Below, in pieces: positions 8,794 through 16,501 of a stretch of DNA of 64,000 nucleotides. The notes below the pieces were generated by a model, which saw nothing but the letters and a program-made list of their open reading frames with translations, had not been told where the DNA came from and did no database searches. The translations under genes were made by a program, and so were the position numbers. The stretch is from Consotaella aegiceratis. GTDB lineage: Bacteria; Pseudomonadota; Alphaproteobacteria; Rhizobiales; Rhizobiaceae. The first letter of the stretch is position 1, and each line of letters starts with the position of its first letter. The stretch is taken from the NCBI RefSeq assembly GCF_036541425.1, contig NZ_JAZHFT010000002.1, positions 124,001 to 188,000 of the forward strand. The letters run 5' to 3'.

Positions 8794-9480
8794 TCAAAGC
8801 TCGCTCCATTCGGACAGGGCCTGGATGACGGCGGGGAAATCGGCGAGCCGGCCGATCACCGTCTCGGCTCCGGCCTCGGTCAGGGCGTCGGCATGGCCGG
8901 GATAGGAGTGACCGGCACCGGTAAAGCCGACCACCCGGCAGCCGGCTGCCACCGCACCGGCGACGCCATGGACCGAGTCCTCGAGCACGATCGCCTGACG
9001 CGGCTCCACGTCGAAGGCCTTGCAGGCGTAGTGGAAGATGTCAGGCGCCGGCTTGCCGCGCTTGCTGCCGACTTCCACCGCCGAGAACACATACGGCCGG
9101 AAGCGATCCCACAACCCGACATGGTCGAGCTCCGCCTCGAGCCGGACCGAACTGGAATTCGAGCAGATGCAGCGCGGCAGCTCGAGGATGTCGAGAATCT
9201 CGTGGGCGCCGGCGATATCATTGACCTCCTCACCCAGCCGCCGATCCGTCTCCGCCTCGACGCGCTCGACGAAATCCTTCGGAAAGGCGAGCCCCACCTC
9301 CTCGGCGAGAAGTTCCATCATGCGCGTCAGAGGCAAGCCGGCAAAGCGCGTCTGGATCTCTTCCGGCGCGATCTCATAGCCGAGGTCCTTCAGCATATCG
9401 GCCTCGACCCGGGCCGAGATCACCTCCGAATCCACCAGGGTCCCGTCGCAGTCGAAAATGGCGAGGGCGATGGCGGTCAT
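8794..9480 (-). CDS. HAD family hydrolase (subfamily IA, Gph/beta-phosphoglucomutase-like)
   Basis: 228 residues. All HAD motifs are present: motif I DCDGTLVDS (D10, D12), motif II CSNSSS, lysine in KRGKPAPDIF, and motif IV VLEDSVHG. A helical cap follows motif I, typical of subfamily I. Substrate cannot be told from sequence; relatives act on phosphoglycolate, sugar phosphates or nucleotides. The ATG has a strong ribosome site (GGAG, 6 nt spacing). Divergent from ccrM and separated from it by about 190 bp. Confidence 0.9.
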   Translation of the reverse strand: MTAIALAIFDCDGTLVDSEVISARVEADMLKDLGYEIAPEEIQTRFAGLPLTRMMELLAEEVGLAFPKDFVERVEAETDRRLGEEVNDIAGAHEILDILELPRCICSNSSSVRLEAELDHVGLWDRFRPYVFSAVEVGSKRGKPAPDIFHYACKAFDVEPRQAIVLEDSVHGVAGAVAAGCRVVGFTGAGHSYPGHADALTEAGAETVIGRLADFPAVIQALSEWSEL

Positions 9481-9614
9481 GATGAGCTCCGGTATCGTCT
9501 GGACGTCGGATGCGGCTTCGTCTCGGCCGCAACATGGGAGGAAGAATGCCTAACGGCAAGCGGATGGCCGGTTAGCACGGTACGCGCTTCCGCACAAAGC
9601 AAGCTTCATCGATT

Positions 9615-9636
9615 GTTTACTCCGTTCGGTAACCAT
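9615..9636 (+). promoter_or_regulatory. possible CtrA-type site upstream of ccrM
   Basis: GTTTAC at 9615-9620 and GGTAACCAT at 9628-9636 form an imperfect dyad; TAACCAT matches most of the TTAACCAT half-site described for CtrA in rhizobia. In Caulobacter CtrA drives ccrM late in the cell cycle, so a site here would make sense. The match is partial and the sequence is short. No GANTC site is seen between the two divergent genes. Confidence 0.3.
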
Positions 9637-9672
9637 GATCGCGGTTTCACGTAATGCGTACCGGGGACGGAC

Positions 9673-10806
9673 ATGGCAAAGGCACAAAGCGTCGCAATCG
9701 AGACGCGGGGTGAGCATCGAAGCGTCTGGCTCGACCAAATCCTCAAAGGCGATTGCATCGCGCAGCTCGAAAGCCTGCCGGAAAAGTCGATCGACGCGGT
9801 CTTCGCAGACCCGCCCTACAATCTGCAACTCGCCGGCGACCTTCACCGCCCCGACCAGAGCCTCGTCGATGCGGTGGACGACGCCTGGGATCAGTTCGAA
9901 AGCTTCGCCGCTTACGACGCCTTCACGCGGGCCTGGCTTCTCGCCGTGCGCCGCGTCCTGAAGCCGACCGGCTCGATCTGGGTGATCGGCTCCTACCACA
10001 ACATCTTCCGGGTCGGCGTCGCGATGCAGGATCTCGGCTACTGGCTCCTCAACGACATCGTCTGGCGCAAGACCAACCCGATGCCGAATTTCCGCGGGCG
10101 CCGTTTCCAGAACGCCCACGAAACCCTGATCTGGGCGGCACGCAGCCAGGACGCCAAGAGCTATACCTTCAACTACGACGCCATGAAGGCCGCCAACGAC
10201 GACATTCAGATGCGATCGGACTGGCTGTTTCCGATCTGCAGCGGCGCCGAGCGGCTGAAAGACGACGCGGGCCGCAAGGCGCACCCGACCCAGAAGCCCG
10301 AAGCCCTGCTCAGCCGCGTCATCCTGTCCTCGACCAGGCCGGGAGACGTGGTGCTCGACCCGTTCTTCGGCAGCGGCACGACAGGCGCCGTGGCCAAGAG
10401 ACTGGGCCGCCACTTCGTCGGGATCGAGCGCGAACAGGCTTATATCGATGCCGCGGAACAGCGCATCGCCGCGGTCGAGCCGCTCGATTCCCTGTCGATC
10501 CAGGTGACGACGGGCAAGCGCGCCGAGCCGCGCGTGCCGTTCGCCAGCCTGATTGAGGCGGGCCTCATTCAGCCCGGCGCCGAACTCACCGACGCGAAGG
10601 GCCGCTGGCACGCCCGGGTGCGGGCGGACGGCACCGTGGCGATCGGCGGCGAGTCCGCTTCGATCCATCGGTTGGGTGCCAAGGTGCAGGGGCTGGCGGC
10701 CTGCAACGGCTGGACCTTCTGGCATGTCCGCTCGAACGGCAGCCTTAAGTGCATCGACGAACTGCGCCAGGAAATCCGCGCCCGGATGACGTCGGTTCAC
10801 GCTTAA
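9673..10806 (+). CDS. ccrM: cell-cycle adenine DNA methyltransferase CcrM (GANTC)
   Basis: 377 residues, the standard length for rhizobial CcrM. Beta-class N6-adenine methyltransferase order: catalytic DPPY at residues 46-49 (FADPPYNLQL), then the SAM-binding DPFFGSGTTGAVAKRLGR near 230-245. The C-terminal ~85 residues (after VTTGKRAEPRVPF) match the extension that CcrM uses for DNA strand separation and recognition. It methylates the A in GANTC and links replication to cell-cycle transcription in alphaproteobacteria. No restriction gene is nearby, consistent with an orphan regulatory methylase. The stop codon runs directly into a dispersed repeat. Confidence 0.96.
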   Translation: MAKAQSVAIETRGEHRSVWLDQILKGDCIAQLESLPEKSIDAVFADPPYNLQLAGDLHRPDQSLVDAVDDAWDQFESFAAYDAFTRAWLLAVRRVLKPTGSIWVIGSYHNIFRVGVAMQDLGYWLLNDIVWRKTNPMPNFRGRRFQNAHETLIWAARSQDAKSYTFNYDAMKAANDDIQMRSDWLFPICSGAERLKDDAGRKAHPTQKPEALLSRVILSSTRPGDVVLDPFFGSGTTGAVAKRLGRHFVGIEREQAYIDAAEQRIAAVEPLDSLSIQVTTGKRAEPRVPFASLIEAGLIQPGAELTDAKGRWHARVRADGTVAIGGESASIHRLGAKVQGLAACNGWTFWHVRSNGSLKCIDELRQEIRARMTSVHA

Positions 10807-10906
10807 AGCATGATGCCGAAAAGTTGCAGACTTTTCTGACCCACATCATGCGGGAAAACAACAGGCTAGAGCGACATGGCGATTCAATCTGAACGCATAT
10901 CGCTCT
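10807..10906. repeat. intergenic palindromic repeat, copy 1
   Basis: Begins at the base after the ccrM stop. Module one is a nested hairpin: GCATGATG (10808-10815) with CATCATGC (10844-10851), and inside it GAAAAGT/ACTTTTC. Module two pairs AGAGCGA (10868-10874) with TCGCTCT (10900-10906). A diverged second copy lies at 62961-63063, again directly after a stop codon. This looks like the dispersed palindromic repeats common in Rhizobiales genomes. Confidence 0.75.
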
Positions 10907-10923
10907 GAAGCCGGTCTTTCGAT

Positions 10924-10943
10924 CGGGCGCGGGCCGGCGCCCG
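10924..10943. terminator. GC-rich hairpin between ccrM and HAD gene
   Basis: Perfect 7-bp stem CGGGCGC/GCGCCCG around a GGGCCG loop, placed between two convergent genes. No T-run follows on either strand, so this is only a possible terminator. Confidence 0.35.
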
Positions 10944-10962
10944 CCTTGGCGTCGGCCTTCGC

Positions 10963-11586
10963 TCAGCCGGCGGGCGCCACCATGACGCCAGCGGCACGCA
11001 GCTCTTTCCGCAGCTGCTCCGGGCCTTCGTGGCGGATCGCCTGCCAGCCCGCGCGGATCGCCGCCTCCACGTTCTTCGGCGAATCGTCGATGAACAGCGT
11101 CGCCTGGGGGTCGAGGCCGAAGGCCTTGGCGTGATGGTGGAAGATCTCCGGCTCGGGCTTGGCCATCTTCAGCCGGCCGGACACGCTGACGCCGCGCGGC
11201 TCGGCCAGGAAGTCGAACAGCTTCTCGGCCTCGGCGAAGGTATCGGCGGCCCAGTTGGTGAGCAGCGTCACGTCCATGCCCATGGCGATCACCTCGCGCA
11301 GGATCGCCACGCTGTCGTCGTAGGCGTAGGGGATCATCTCCATCCAGTGCTTTCGGAAGGCCCGGATGAGATCCGCCCGCTCCGGATGCACCGCGATCAG
11401 TTCTGCCTCCGCGTCCTGCCAGGATCGGCCGCGATCCTGCTCGTGGTTCCAAGCCGGCGAGCAGATCTCCGCCAGAAAGCGCCGTCGCTCCGCCTCGTCC
11501 TCGATCAGCCGCCGAAACGGAATTTCCGGATCCCAATGGATCAGGACGCCCCCGATATCGAAAACCACATGCTTGATCGCCATCAT
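10963..11586 (-). CDS. HAD family phosphatase (YihX-like, subfamily IA)
   Basis: 207 residues. Motif I reads FDIGGVL: the nucleophile D10 is present but the second acidic position is Gly, as is usual in the YihX / epoxide-hydrolase-N-type group. Motif II is LLTNW, the motif III lysine is in KMAKPEPEIF, and motif IV is FIDDSPKN. YihX dephosphorylates alpha-D-glucose-1-phosphate in E. coli, but substrate here is not determined. A GGGGGACG ribosome site stands before the double ATG. Forty bases downstream of mutY and probably co-transcribed with it. Confidence 0.9.
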   Translation of the reverse strand: MMAIKHVVFDIGGVLIHWDPEIPFRRLIEDEAERRRFLAEICSPAWNHEQDRGRSWQDAEAELIAVHPERADLIRAFRKHWMEMIPYAYDDSVAILREVIAMGMDVTLLTNWAADTFAEAEKLFDFLAEPRGVSVSGRLKMAKPEPEIFHHHAKAFGLDPQATLFIDDSPKNVEAAIRAGWQAIRHEGPEQLRKELRAAGVMVAPAG

Positions 11587-11625
11587 CGTCCCCCTTTGTA
11601 CTGAACTTGACCGTTGCTCGTCGGA

Positions 11626-12807
11626 TCACGATCCAGCCGACGGGCGTCGCGCCGTCCGCGACCTGACGGCAGACCGTGGCCGGACAAAGGCATCGGGCAC
11701 GGCGACGGTCACCACCTTCTTCATCAGCGTCGGAAGCGCCTCGCCGGCCAGCGTCTCGGGTGGCGCCCACCATCCCTCGACGGCCGGATCGAAGGTGATC
11801 TCGGCCCGCCAGACGGTGAGATCCAGATCGAAGTGGGTGAAGCCATGCGAGGCGGAGCCGATCGCGCGCCAGGTCGCCGGAAAGGGCGCCGAAGTGGCGT
11901 CCTCGGCACCGTCCTGGCGCGCACTCCAGGCCGTGGTGGGCGGCTCGGCCATACCGCCGAGCATGCCGCTGTCGGGTCGACGGCGCAGCCAGATCGCTCC
12001 ATCCGCCCGACGAATAGCGACGAAAGCGGCACCACGCCGGCTCGGCTTCGCCGCCTTGGGCCGCTTGACGGGAAAAAGCGCCTGCGTCCCGCGATCGCGC
12101 GCCAGGCACCCCTCGGCGACCGGGCAAAGGATGCAGGCCGGCCGCTTGGGCGTGCAGATCGTCGCGCCCAGATCCATCATCGCTTGCGCGAAATCGCCGG
12201 GCCGCTCGGCTAGCGTCAGATCGGCCGCACGGCGCCGGATTTCCGGTTTGGCGGCGGGCAGCGGCGTCTCGATCGCGTAGAGTCGCGAGATCACCCGCTC
12301 GACATTGCCGTCGACGACCGCCACCGATTCGTCGAAGGCGATCGCAGCGATCGCCGCCGAGGTGTACTCGCCGATACCGGGCAAGGCGCGCAATTCGGCG
12401 GCAGTGCCGGGAAATCGCCCGCCATGGTCTTGCGCCACCCTCCGGGCGCAGGCGACGAGATTGCGGGCCCGCGCGTAATAGCCCAGGCCGGCCCAGGCGC
12501 TCATCACCTCCGCCGTGTCGGCGGCGGCAAGGTCCTGCACCCGCGGCCATCGGCCGACGAAGGCCTCGAAATAGGGTTTGACGGCCGCCACAGTGGTCTG
12601 CTGCAGCATGATCTCCGACAGCCAGACGCGATAGGGATCGGGCCGATGGCCCGCCGCACGCTCGCGCGGTCCGCTGCGCCACGGAAGCTGGCGGGCGTGG
12701 CGGTCATACCACGCCAACAACGAAGTCGTCGCGTCCACGGCCAATCGGCGATCCGTGGCCGACAAAAGTGTTGCATTCGTTATGGGTTTGTATCTTTTGG
12801 CGGACAT
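11626..12807 (-). CDS. mutY: A/G-specific adenine glycosylase MutY
   Basis: About 393 residues from ATG 12807 (GGAG 9 nt before it); ATG 12822 is an alternative. Removes adenine paired with 8-oxoguanine. Visible: catalytic Glu in LSEIMLQQT, the helix-hairpin-helix LPGIGEYTSAAIAAIAF, catalytic Asp in VVDGNVERV, and the 4Fe-4S cluster ligands as C-x6-C-x2-C-x5-C (CTPKRPACILCPVAEGC). The C-terminal ~150 residues are the NUDIX-like 8-oxoG recognition domain. Divergent from the GT25 gene, with about 40 bp between starts. Confidence 0.96.
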   Translation of the reverse strand: MSAKRYKPITNATLLSATDRRLAVDATTSLLAWYDRHARQLPWRSGPRERAAGHRPDPYRVWLSEIMLQQTTVAAVKPYFEAFVGRWPRVQDLAAADTAEVMSAWAGLGYYARARNLVACARRVAQDHGGRFPGTAAELRALPGIGEYTSAAIAAIAFDESVAVVDGNVERVISRLYAIETPLPAAKPEIRRRAADLTLAERPGDFAQAMMDLGATICTPKRPACILCPVAEGCLARDRGTQALFPVKRPKAAKPSRRGAAFVAIRRADGAIWLRRRPDSGMLGGMAEPPTTAWSARQDGAEDATSAPFPATWRAIGSASHGFTHFDLDLTVWRAEITFDPAVEGWWAPPETLAGEALPTLMKKVVTVAVPDAFVRPRSAVRSRTARRPSAGS

Positions 12808-12848
12808 CCGCCCGGCTCCCATTTACTGACCGAAGGGCCCCTTGCGTC

Positions 12849-13616
12849 GTGTCGAGTTCGAAAAGCGCGCCGATCGTGTTTTACGTGATCAATCTCGATC
12901 GATCCTCCGATCGACTGGGCGCGATCGAAGCCGATGCCAGCCGAAGCGGCATCACGCTGATACGTGTTCCGGCAATCGAGGGAAAGATGGTGCCGGAACA
13001 GACGCGCAGGACGCTTCTCGACGAACGCGGCTTCAAGCAGTGGCACGGCAAGCGGCCAATGCCGGGCGAATATGGGTGCTATGCCAGCCATCTGAAGGCG
13101 CTGGAGCAGTTTCTCGACCATGGCGCGCCGTTTGCGGCCATTCTGGAGGACGACGCGCATTTCGGCCCGGAACTGTTGCCCCATATCGACGAGATCCTCT
13201 CGACCGACGATTGGGACGTCGTGAAGCTCTACCATCATCGCAATCCGCTGATTCGCCCGATCCGCAAGATCGGTGTCCGCCATCGCCTCGGCATCGGCAC
13301 CTGGGGCCCGACCGGCAGCGGCGCGGGCTATCTGGTCAACCGGAAGGCCGCAGAACGGCTGATCGACGGTCTCCGGCCCATGCGCCTGCCCTATGACGTG
13401 GCTCTCGAACGCGGCTGGGCGTTCGGGCTGCGGGTGCGCGCCGTCTGGCCGAATCTGATCAAGACCAACCCCCGCACCCGCGCATCGATCCTCGACGGCG
13501 GGATCAAGTATTCTTCGATGAAGCTCAAACCCTGGCAACGCCTGCCGACGCTGGCCTTCCGCACCCGCGACCTGGCCCATCGCCTGCTCTATGCCATGGC
13601 AGGAGGAGGCTCGTGA
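12849..13616 (+). CDS. glycosyltransferase family 25 (LPS biosynthesis-type)
   Basis: 255 residues from a GTG start at 12849; the open frame reaches upstream but that part overlaps mutY. Opens with the family 25 signature IVFYVINLDRSSDRL, followed by GEYGCYASHLKALEQFL and AAILEDDAHFGPEL (the EDD motif). C-terminal part has the GAGYLVNRKAAERLIDGL segment. Family 25 enzymes add galactose or other sugars to lipooligosaccharide; the sugar here is unknown. The stop overlaps the GTG start of the O-antigen ligase-like gene (GTGA), so the two should act together on surface glycan. Confidence 0.9.
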   Translation: MSSSKSAPIVFYVINLDRSSDRLGAIEADASRSGITLIRVPAIEGKMVPEQTRRTLLDERGFKQWHGKRPMPGEYGCYASHLKALEQFLDHGAPFAAILEDDAHFGPELLPHIDEILSTDDWDVVKLYHHRNPLIRPIRKIGVRHRLGIGTWGPTGSGAGYLVNRKAAERLIDGLRPMRLPYDVALERGWAFGLRVRAVWPNLIKTNPRTRASILDGGIKYSSMKLKPWQRLPTLAFRTRDLAHRLLYAMAGGGS

Positions 13617-14857
13617 CGTTCAGGCGCTGGCTGTTCTGGCGCAGACGCTTCGACACGTCCCTTTTGGCCCTGACATTTGCGCTTCTGGCGATGGCCGAGC
13701 TGCTGGGCAAAGGCTTGCTGGTGCTGTTTGCGGGGATCGGCATCTACCTCTTCTTCGGCTGGCATCGGGTCCGTCGCCTGGCGTCGCCCCCCTTCACCGT
13801 CGCCGTCGTAGTCTATTTCGTCTGGTCGACCGGCCTCAGCATCGTCAGAGGCGAGCCGCTCACCGACAATCGCCAGATCGCCTATGACGCCATTATCCTG
13901 GTCTCGATCTTCCTGCCCTTGGGCATCTGCCTCGTTCCCCATCCCGCCAAGGCCATGGCGCTCGGGGCACGGGTCGGCGTCGGCGCCGTCTTCATCCTGA
14001 CCTTCACCATGCCGCTGAGCGAAAGCGGTCGCGTCGGGCTCGGCATCAACGAAGCGGTCTTCGGCTTTCTCGCGGCCGCGATCGGCGTGATCAGCCGTCT
14101 TCCAGCCGGCAGGCTCCCGGCAGGCTTGGCGACGGGACCGGCGTTCTTCTATATCGCCGCGGTCCCGGCCATTCTGAGCGGAACGCGAGCGGTCTGGCCG
14201 ATCATCATCCTGATCGCGGCCTTCGACGCCATCGCCGCGCTGCGCCATATGGTGCGCGCCGGTCGTGCCCGCCTGGCGGCGATCGCCGCCACCGTCGCGC
14301 TGGCCGCGATCGCCCTGTCTCCACTGCCGGGGTTCGTAGCAGGCCGCGTGATGGAGGCTCACGCACAGCTCGACTCCTTCATGCAGGGCCGCGAATTGCG
14401 GAGCTCGATCGGCGTCCGCGGCGCCATGTGGCAGGGCGGTCTCGCCGTCATCGCGGAACACCCGGTGATCGGCGTCGGACCGACGAAACGCGTCGAGGCA
14501 GCGGCCGAGGCGGCCTCGATGGGCTCGGAATTCATCCGGGAATACCTCCACCTGCACAATCTGATCCTGGATACCGCCTTGAGCAGCGGGGTGGTCGGCC
14601 TCATACTGCTTCTCGCCATCTTCGGCGCCTTCCTTTGGGAGGTGTTCCGCGGACCGGCGGATCGACAGTTGAAGGAGACCTCGGTGGCGATGGTGTTTCT
14701 GGTCTTTCTGTTCGGTTCGTTTCACGGCATCTTCCTGAACGAATGGAGCCTGTGCATCATCTTCGGCTTCCTGACTGTCGTCCTGACGGACTTGCGACGT
14801 CGCACGCTTCTCACAGAGGCTCGCAGCCGGCTTCTTTCGGCTACGCCCGGGGGCTAG
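13613..14857 (+). CDS. O-antigen ligase family membrane protein (WaaL/Wzy-like)
   Basis: 414 residues with about ten to twelve hydrophobic segments and a larger loop in the C-terminal third. The loop carries GVRGAMWQGGLAVIAEHPVIGVGP and then YLHLHNLILDTALSSGVVGL, the conserved His-rich region of the Wzy_C/O-antigen ligase family. Such proteins either attach O-antigen to lipid A-core or polymerise repeat units; sequence alone does not separate the two. Starts at GTG 13613 overlapping the GT25 stop. Six bases separate its stop from the DUF721 gene. Confidence 0.88.
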   Translation: MTFRRWLFWRRRFDTSLLALTFALLAMAELLGKGLLVLFAGIGIYLFFGWHRVRRLASPPFTVAVVVYFVWSTGLSIVRGEPLTDNRQIAYDAIILVSIFLPLGICLVPHPAKAMALGARVGVGAVFILTFTMPLSESGRVGLGINEAVFGFLAAAIGVISRLPAGRLPAGLATGPAFFYIAAVPAILSGTRAVWPIIILIAAFDAIAALRHMVRAGRARLAAIAATVALAAIALSPLPGFVAGRVMEAHAQLDSFMQGRELRSSIGVRGAMWQGGLAVIAEHPVIGVGPTKRVEAAAEAASMGSEFIREYLHLHNLILDTALSSGVVGLILLLAIFGAFLWEVFRGPADRQLKETSVAMVFLVFLFGSFHGIFLNEWSLCIIFGFLTVVLTDLRRRTLLTEARSRLLSATPGG

Positions 14858-14863
14858 TCGGCC

Positions 14864-15388
14864 ATGGCGAGGCAGCAGCAACCGAGAGGCGGGCGAAAGC
14901 GGACGGGCACGCGGCCGCTCGGCGATATCGCCGCCGACATCCTCGATCCGGTTCTGGTCAAGAAGGCCGGCATGAGCTCGGCGCTGGCGGTGTCCTGGGC
15001 CGATATCGTCGGCGCTCGCCTTGCTGGAATCTCCCGACCGGAACGGCTGCGCTGGCCGCCGCGCCGCAGCGAGGACGATCCGTTCGAGCCTGCGACGCTG
15101 GTAGTCGCCTGCGAGGGGTCCGGCGCGCTTTTCCTGCAGCATCAGACCGGCGAACTGATCGCCCGGGTCAACGCCATGTTCGGCTTTGCCGCCGTGGCCA
15201 GGATCCAAATCGTGCAGCGGCCGGTCCATGTCGAGCGGCCGAGCCACAAGCCGACGCTGCGCACGCTCGGTGCCGAGGAGCGCCGGAAGATCGCCGAGTT
15301 GACGCAGACCATCGAGGATCCGGCGCTGCGGGCAGCGCTGACGGCCTATGGCGAGAGCTTGGCTCAGCGCCGGCGCACGCCCAAGTGA
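14864..15388 (+). CDS. DUF721 domain-containing protein
   Basis: 174 residues. Has the DUF721 pattern: basic start (RGGRKRTGTRPLGDIA), LVKKAGMSSALAVSWADIVG, then ATLVVACEGSGALFLQHQTGELIARVNAMFG. DUF721 includes DciA, the ancestral bacterial helicase loader; rhizobial versions adjacent to mutY are a separate short branch whose function I cannot confirm. Next to a dsbA-like gene as in related genomes. Only the GT25/ligase pair separates it from mutY. Confidence 0.85.
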   Translation: MARQQQPRGGRKRTGTRPLGDIAADILDPVLVKKAGMSSALAVSWADIVGARLAGISRPERLRWPPRRSEDDPFEPATLVVACEGSGALFLQHQTGELIARVNAMFGFAAVARIQIVQRPVHVERPSHKPTLRTLGAEERRKIAELTQTIEDPALRAALTAYGESLAQRRRTPK

Positions 15389-15529
15389 TCGCCCGACGGC
15401 CCGGTAAAGCGCCTTTTCCTGTTGGAAAAGACACAATCTCTTTCTAGAAACCCCTCGGTCGTCGTGGTTTCAGGGACTGCCGCGTCGCAGCCAGTAAGCA
15501 AAGCCGAGAGCAAAAAGGGTGAAGAGTCG

Positions 15530-16306
15530 ATGAACCGTTTGCCGAGACACGCCGGAAAGCCGCGCCAGAACCCTGCGACATCCCCCCTGCGGCTGGCTGG
15601 GACCCTTCTGGCCGGAGCCGCGCTGCTGACGCTCGCCGGCTGTTTCGACGAGGCCGAGGATCAGGCCAACGATCAGGTCGAGCAGATGATCGTCGCCCAG
15701 GCCGAGCAGCCCGCCGAACAGACCGCCAAGTCGGCCGCCGTCGATGCGCCGGCCGCGCAGGGCAGCGTGGACGTCGCCAAGCTGATGGATACACAGCCCC
15801 TGCCCGACGTCGTCGTCGGCGATGCCGATGCACCCGTGACCATCGTCGAATATGCGTCGCTGACCTGCAGCCACTGCGCCGACTTTCACGCCGAGACGCT
15901 GCCCGTGGTCATGAAGGACTATGTCGACACGGGCAAGGCGAAGTTCATCCTGCGCGAGTTCCCGTTCGATCCGCTCGCCCTTTCGGGCTTCATGCTGGCG
16001 CGGTGCGCGCCGGGCGACCGCCGGACGGCCATGACCGACGTGCTGTTCGAGCAGCAGGACACCTGGGCCCGGGCCGAAAAGCCCTCGGTCGCGCTGCTGC
16101 AACTCGCCAAGCTCGCCGGCTTCACCCAAGACACGTTCACCCAATGCCTGAACGACAAGGATCTGCAGGGCAAGGTCATGGAAGTGCAGAAAGCCGGCGA
16201 ATCGTTCGGCGTCAACGCCACGCCGACGTTCTTCATCAACGGCGACAAGTACGCCGGCGCGCTGTCGCCGGATGAGATGTCGGCGGTGCTCGACGCGCAT
16301 CTCTAG
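15530..16306 (+). CDS. DsbA family thiol-disulfide oxidoreductase, lipoprotein-like
   Basis: 258 residues from ATG 15530, preceded by a purine-rich GGGTGAAGAG. Signal with lipobox LTLAGC (Cys about residue 37) suggests a lipid anchor, then a low-complexity Glu/Gln/Ala linker (~40-85), then a DsbA/thioredoxin_4 domain: EYASLTCSHCADFH with the CSHC active site, and the cis-Pro loop VNATPTFFING. Forms or isomerises disulfides in the periplasm. The longer frame from 15422 lacks similarity and would bury the signal peptide. Follows DUF721 as in other rhizobia. Confidence 0.92.
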   Translation: MNRLPRHAGKPRQNPATSPLRLAGTLLAGAALLTLAGCFDEAEDQANDQVEQMIVAQAEQPAEQTAKSAAVDAPAAQGSVDVAKLMDTQPLPDVVVGDADAPVTIVEYASLTCSHCADFHAETLPVVMKDYVDTGKAKFILREFPFDPLALSGFMLARCAPGDRRTAMTDVLFEQQDTWARAEKPSVALLQLAKLAGFTQDTFTQCLNDKDLQGKVMEVQKAGESFGVNATPTFFINGDKYAGALSPDEMSAVLDAHL

Positions 16307-16419
16307 GCCCGCGTCTCACGGCTTCGCGCAACATCGGAGCGGCCTTTTGCTTGGGAATCCGGCTCTCGTCATCAGGATGGTGCGGCGACCGGGGCGGCTG
16401 GCAGAGGGATGGATTGGCC

Positions 16420-16478
16420 CTAGCTTGGCCGGTAAGCTAGAACGTCTGGGCGGAGTGGCTCCGCATTGACGTTCTAGC
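16420..16478 (+). promoter_or_regulatory. two mutually exclusive hairpins upstream of ppdK
   Basis: Hairpin A: CTAGCTT (16420-16426) with AAGCTAG (16434-16440), seven perfect pairs and a 7-nt loop. Hairpin B: GCTAGAACGTC (16436-16446) with GACGTTCTAGC (16468-16478), eleven perfect pairs, enclosing GCGGAG/CTCCGC with a TGG loop. The bases 16436-16440 belong to both, so only one can form at a time. The region ends 23 nt before the ppdK ATG. Could be an attenuator-like or translation-control leader, a terminator/antiterminator for the dsbA gene, or a repeat remnant. Confidence 0.5.
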
Positions 16479-16501
16479 GCACCGGATTTGTCGACACGGC
16501 G

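Noticed and set aside
9673..10806. Restriction-modification or defence system around the adenine methylase
   Set aside because: No endonuclease or specificity gene nearby, and the protein is a CcrM ortholog by length, motifs and C-terminal domain.
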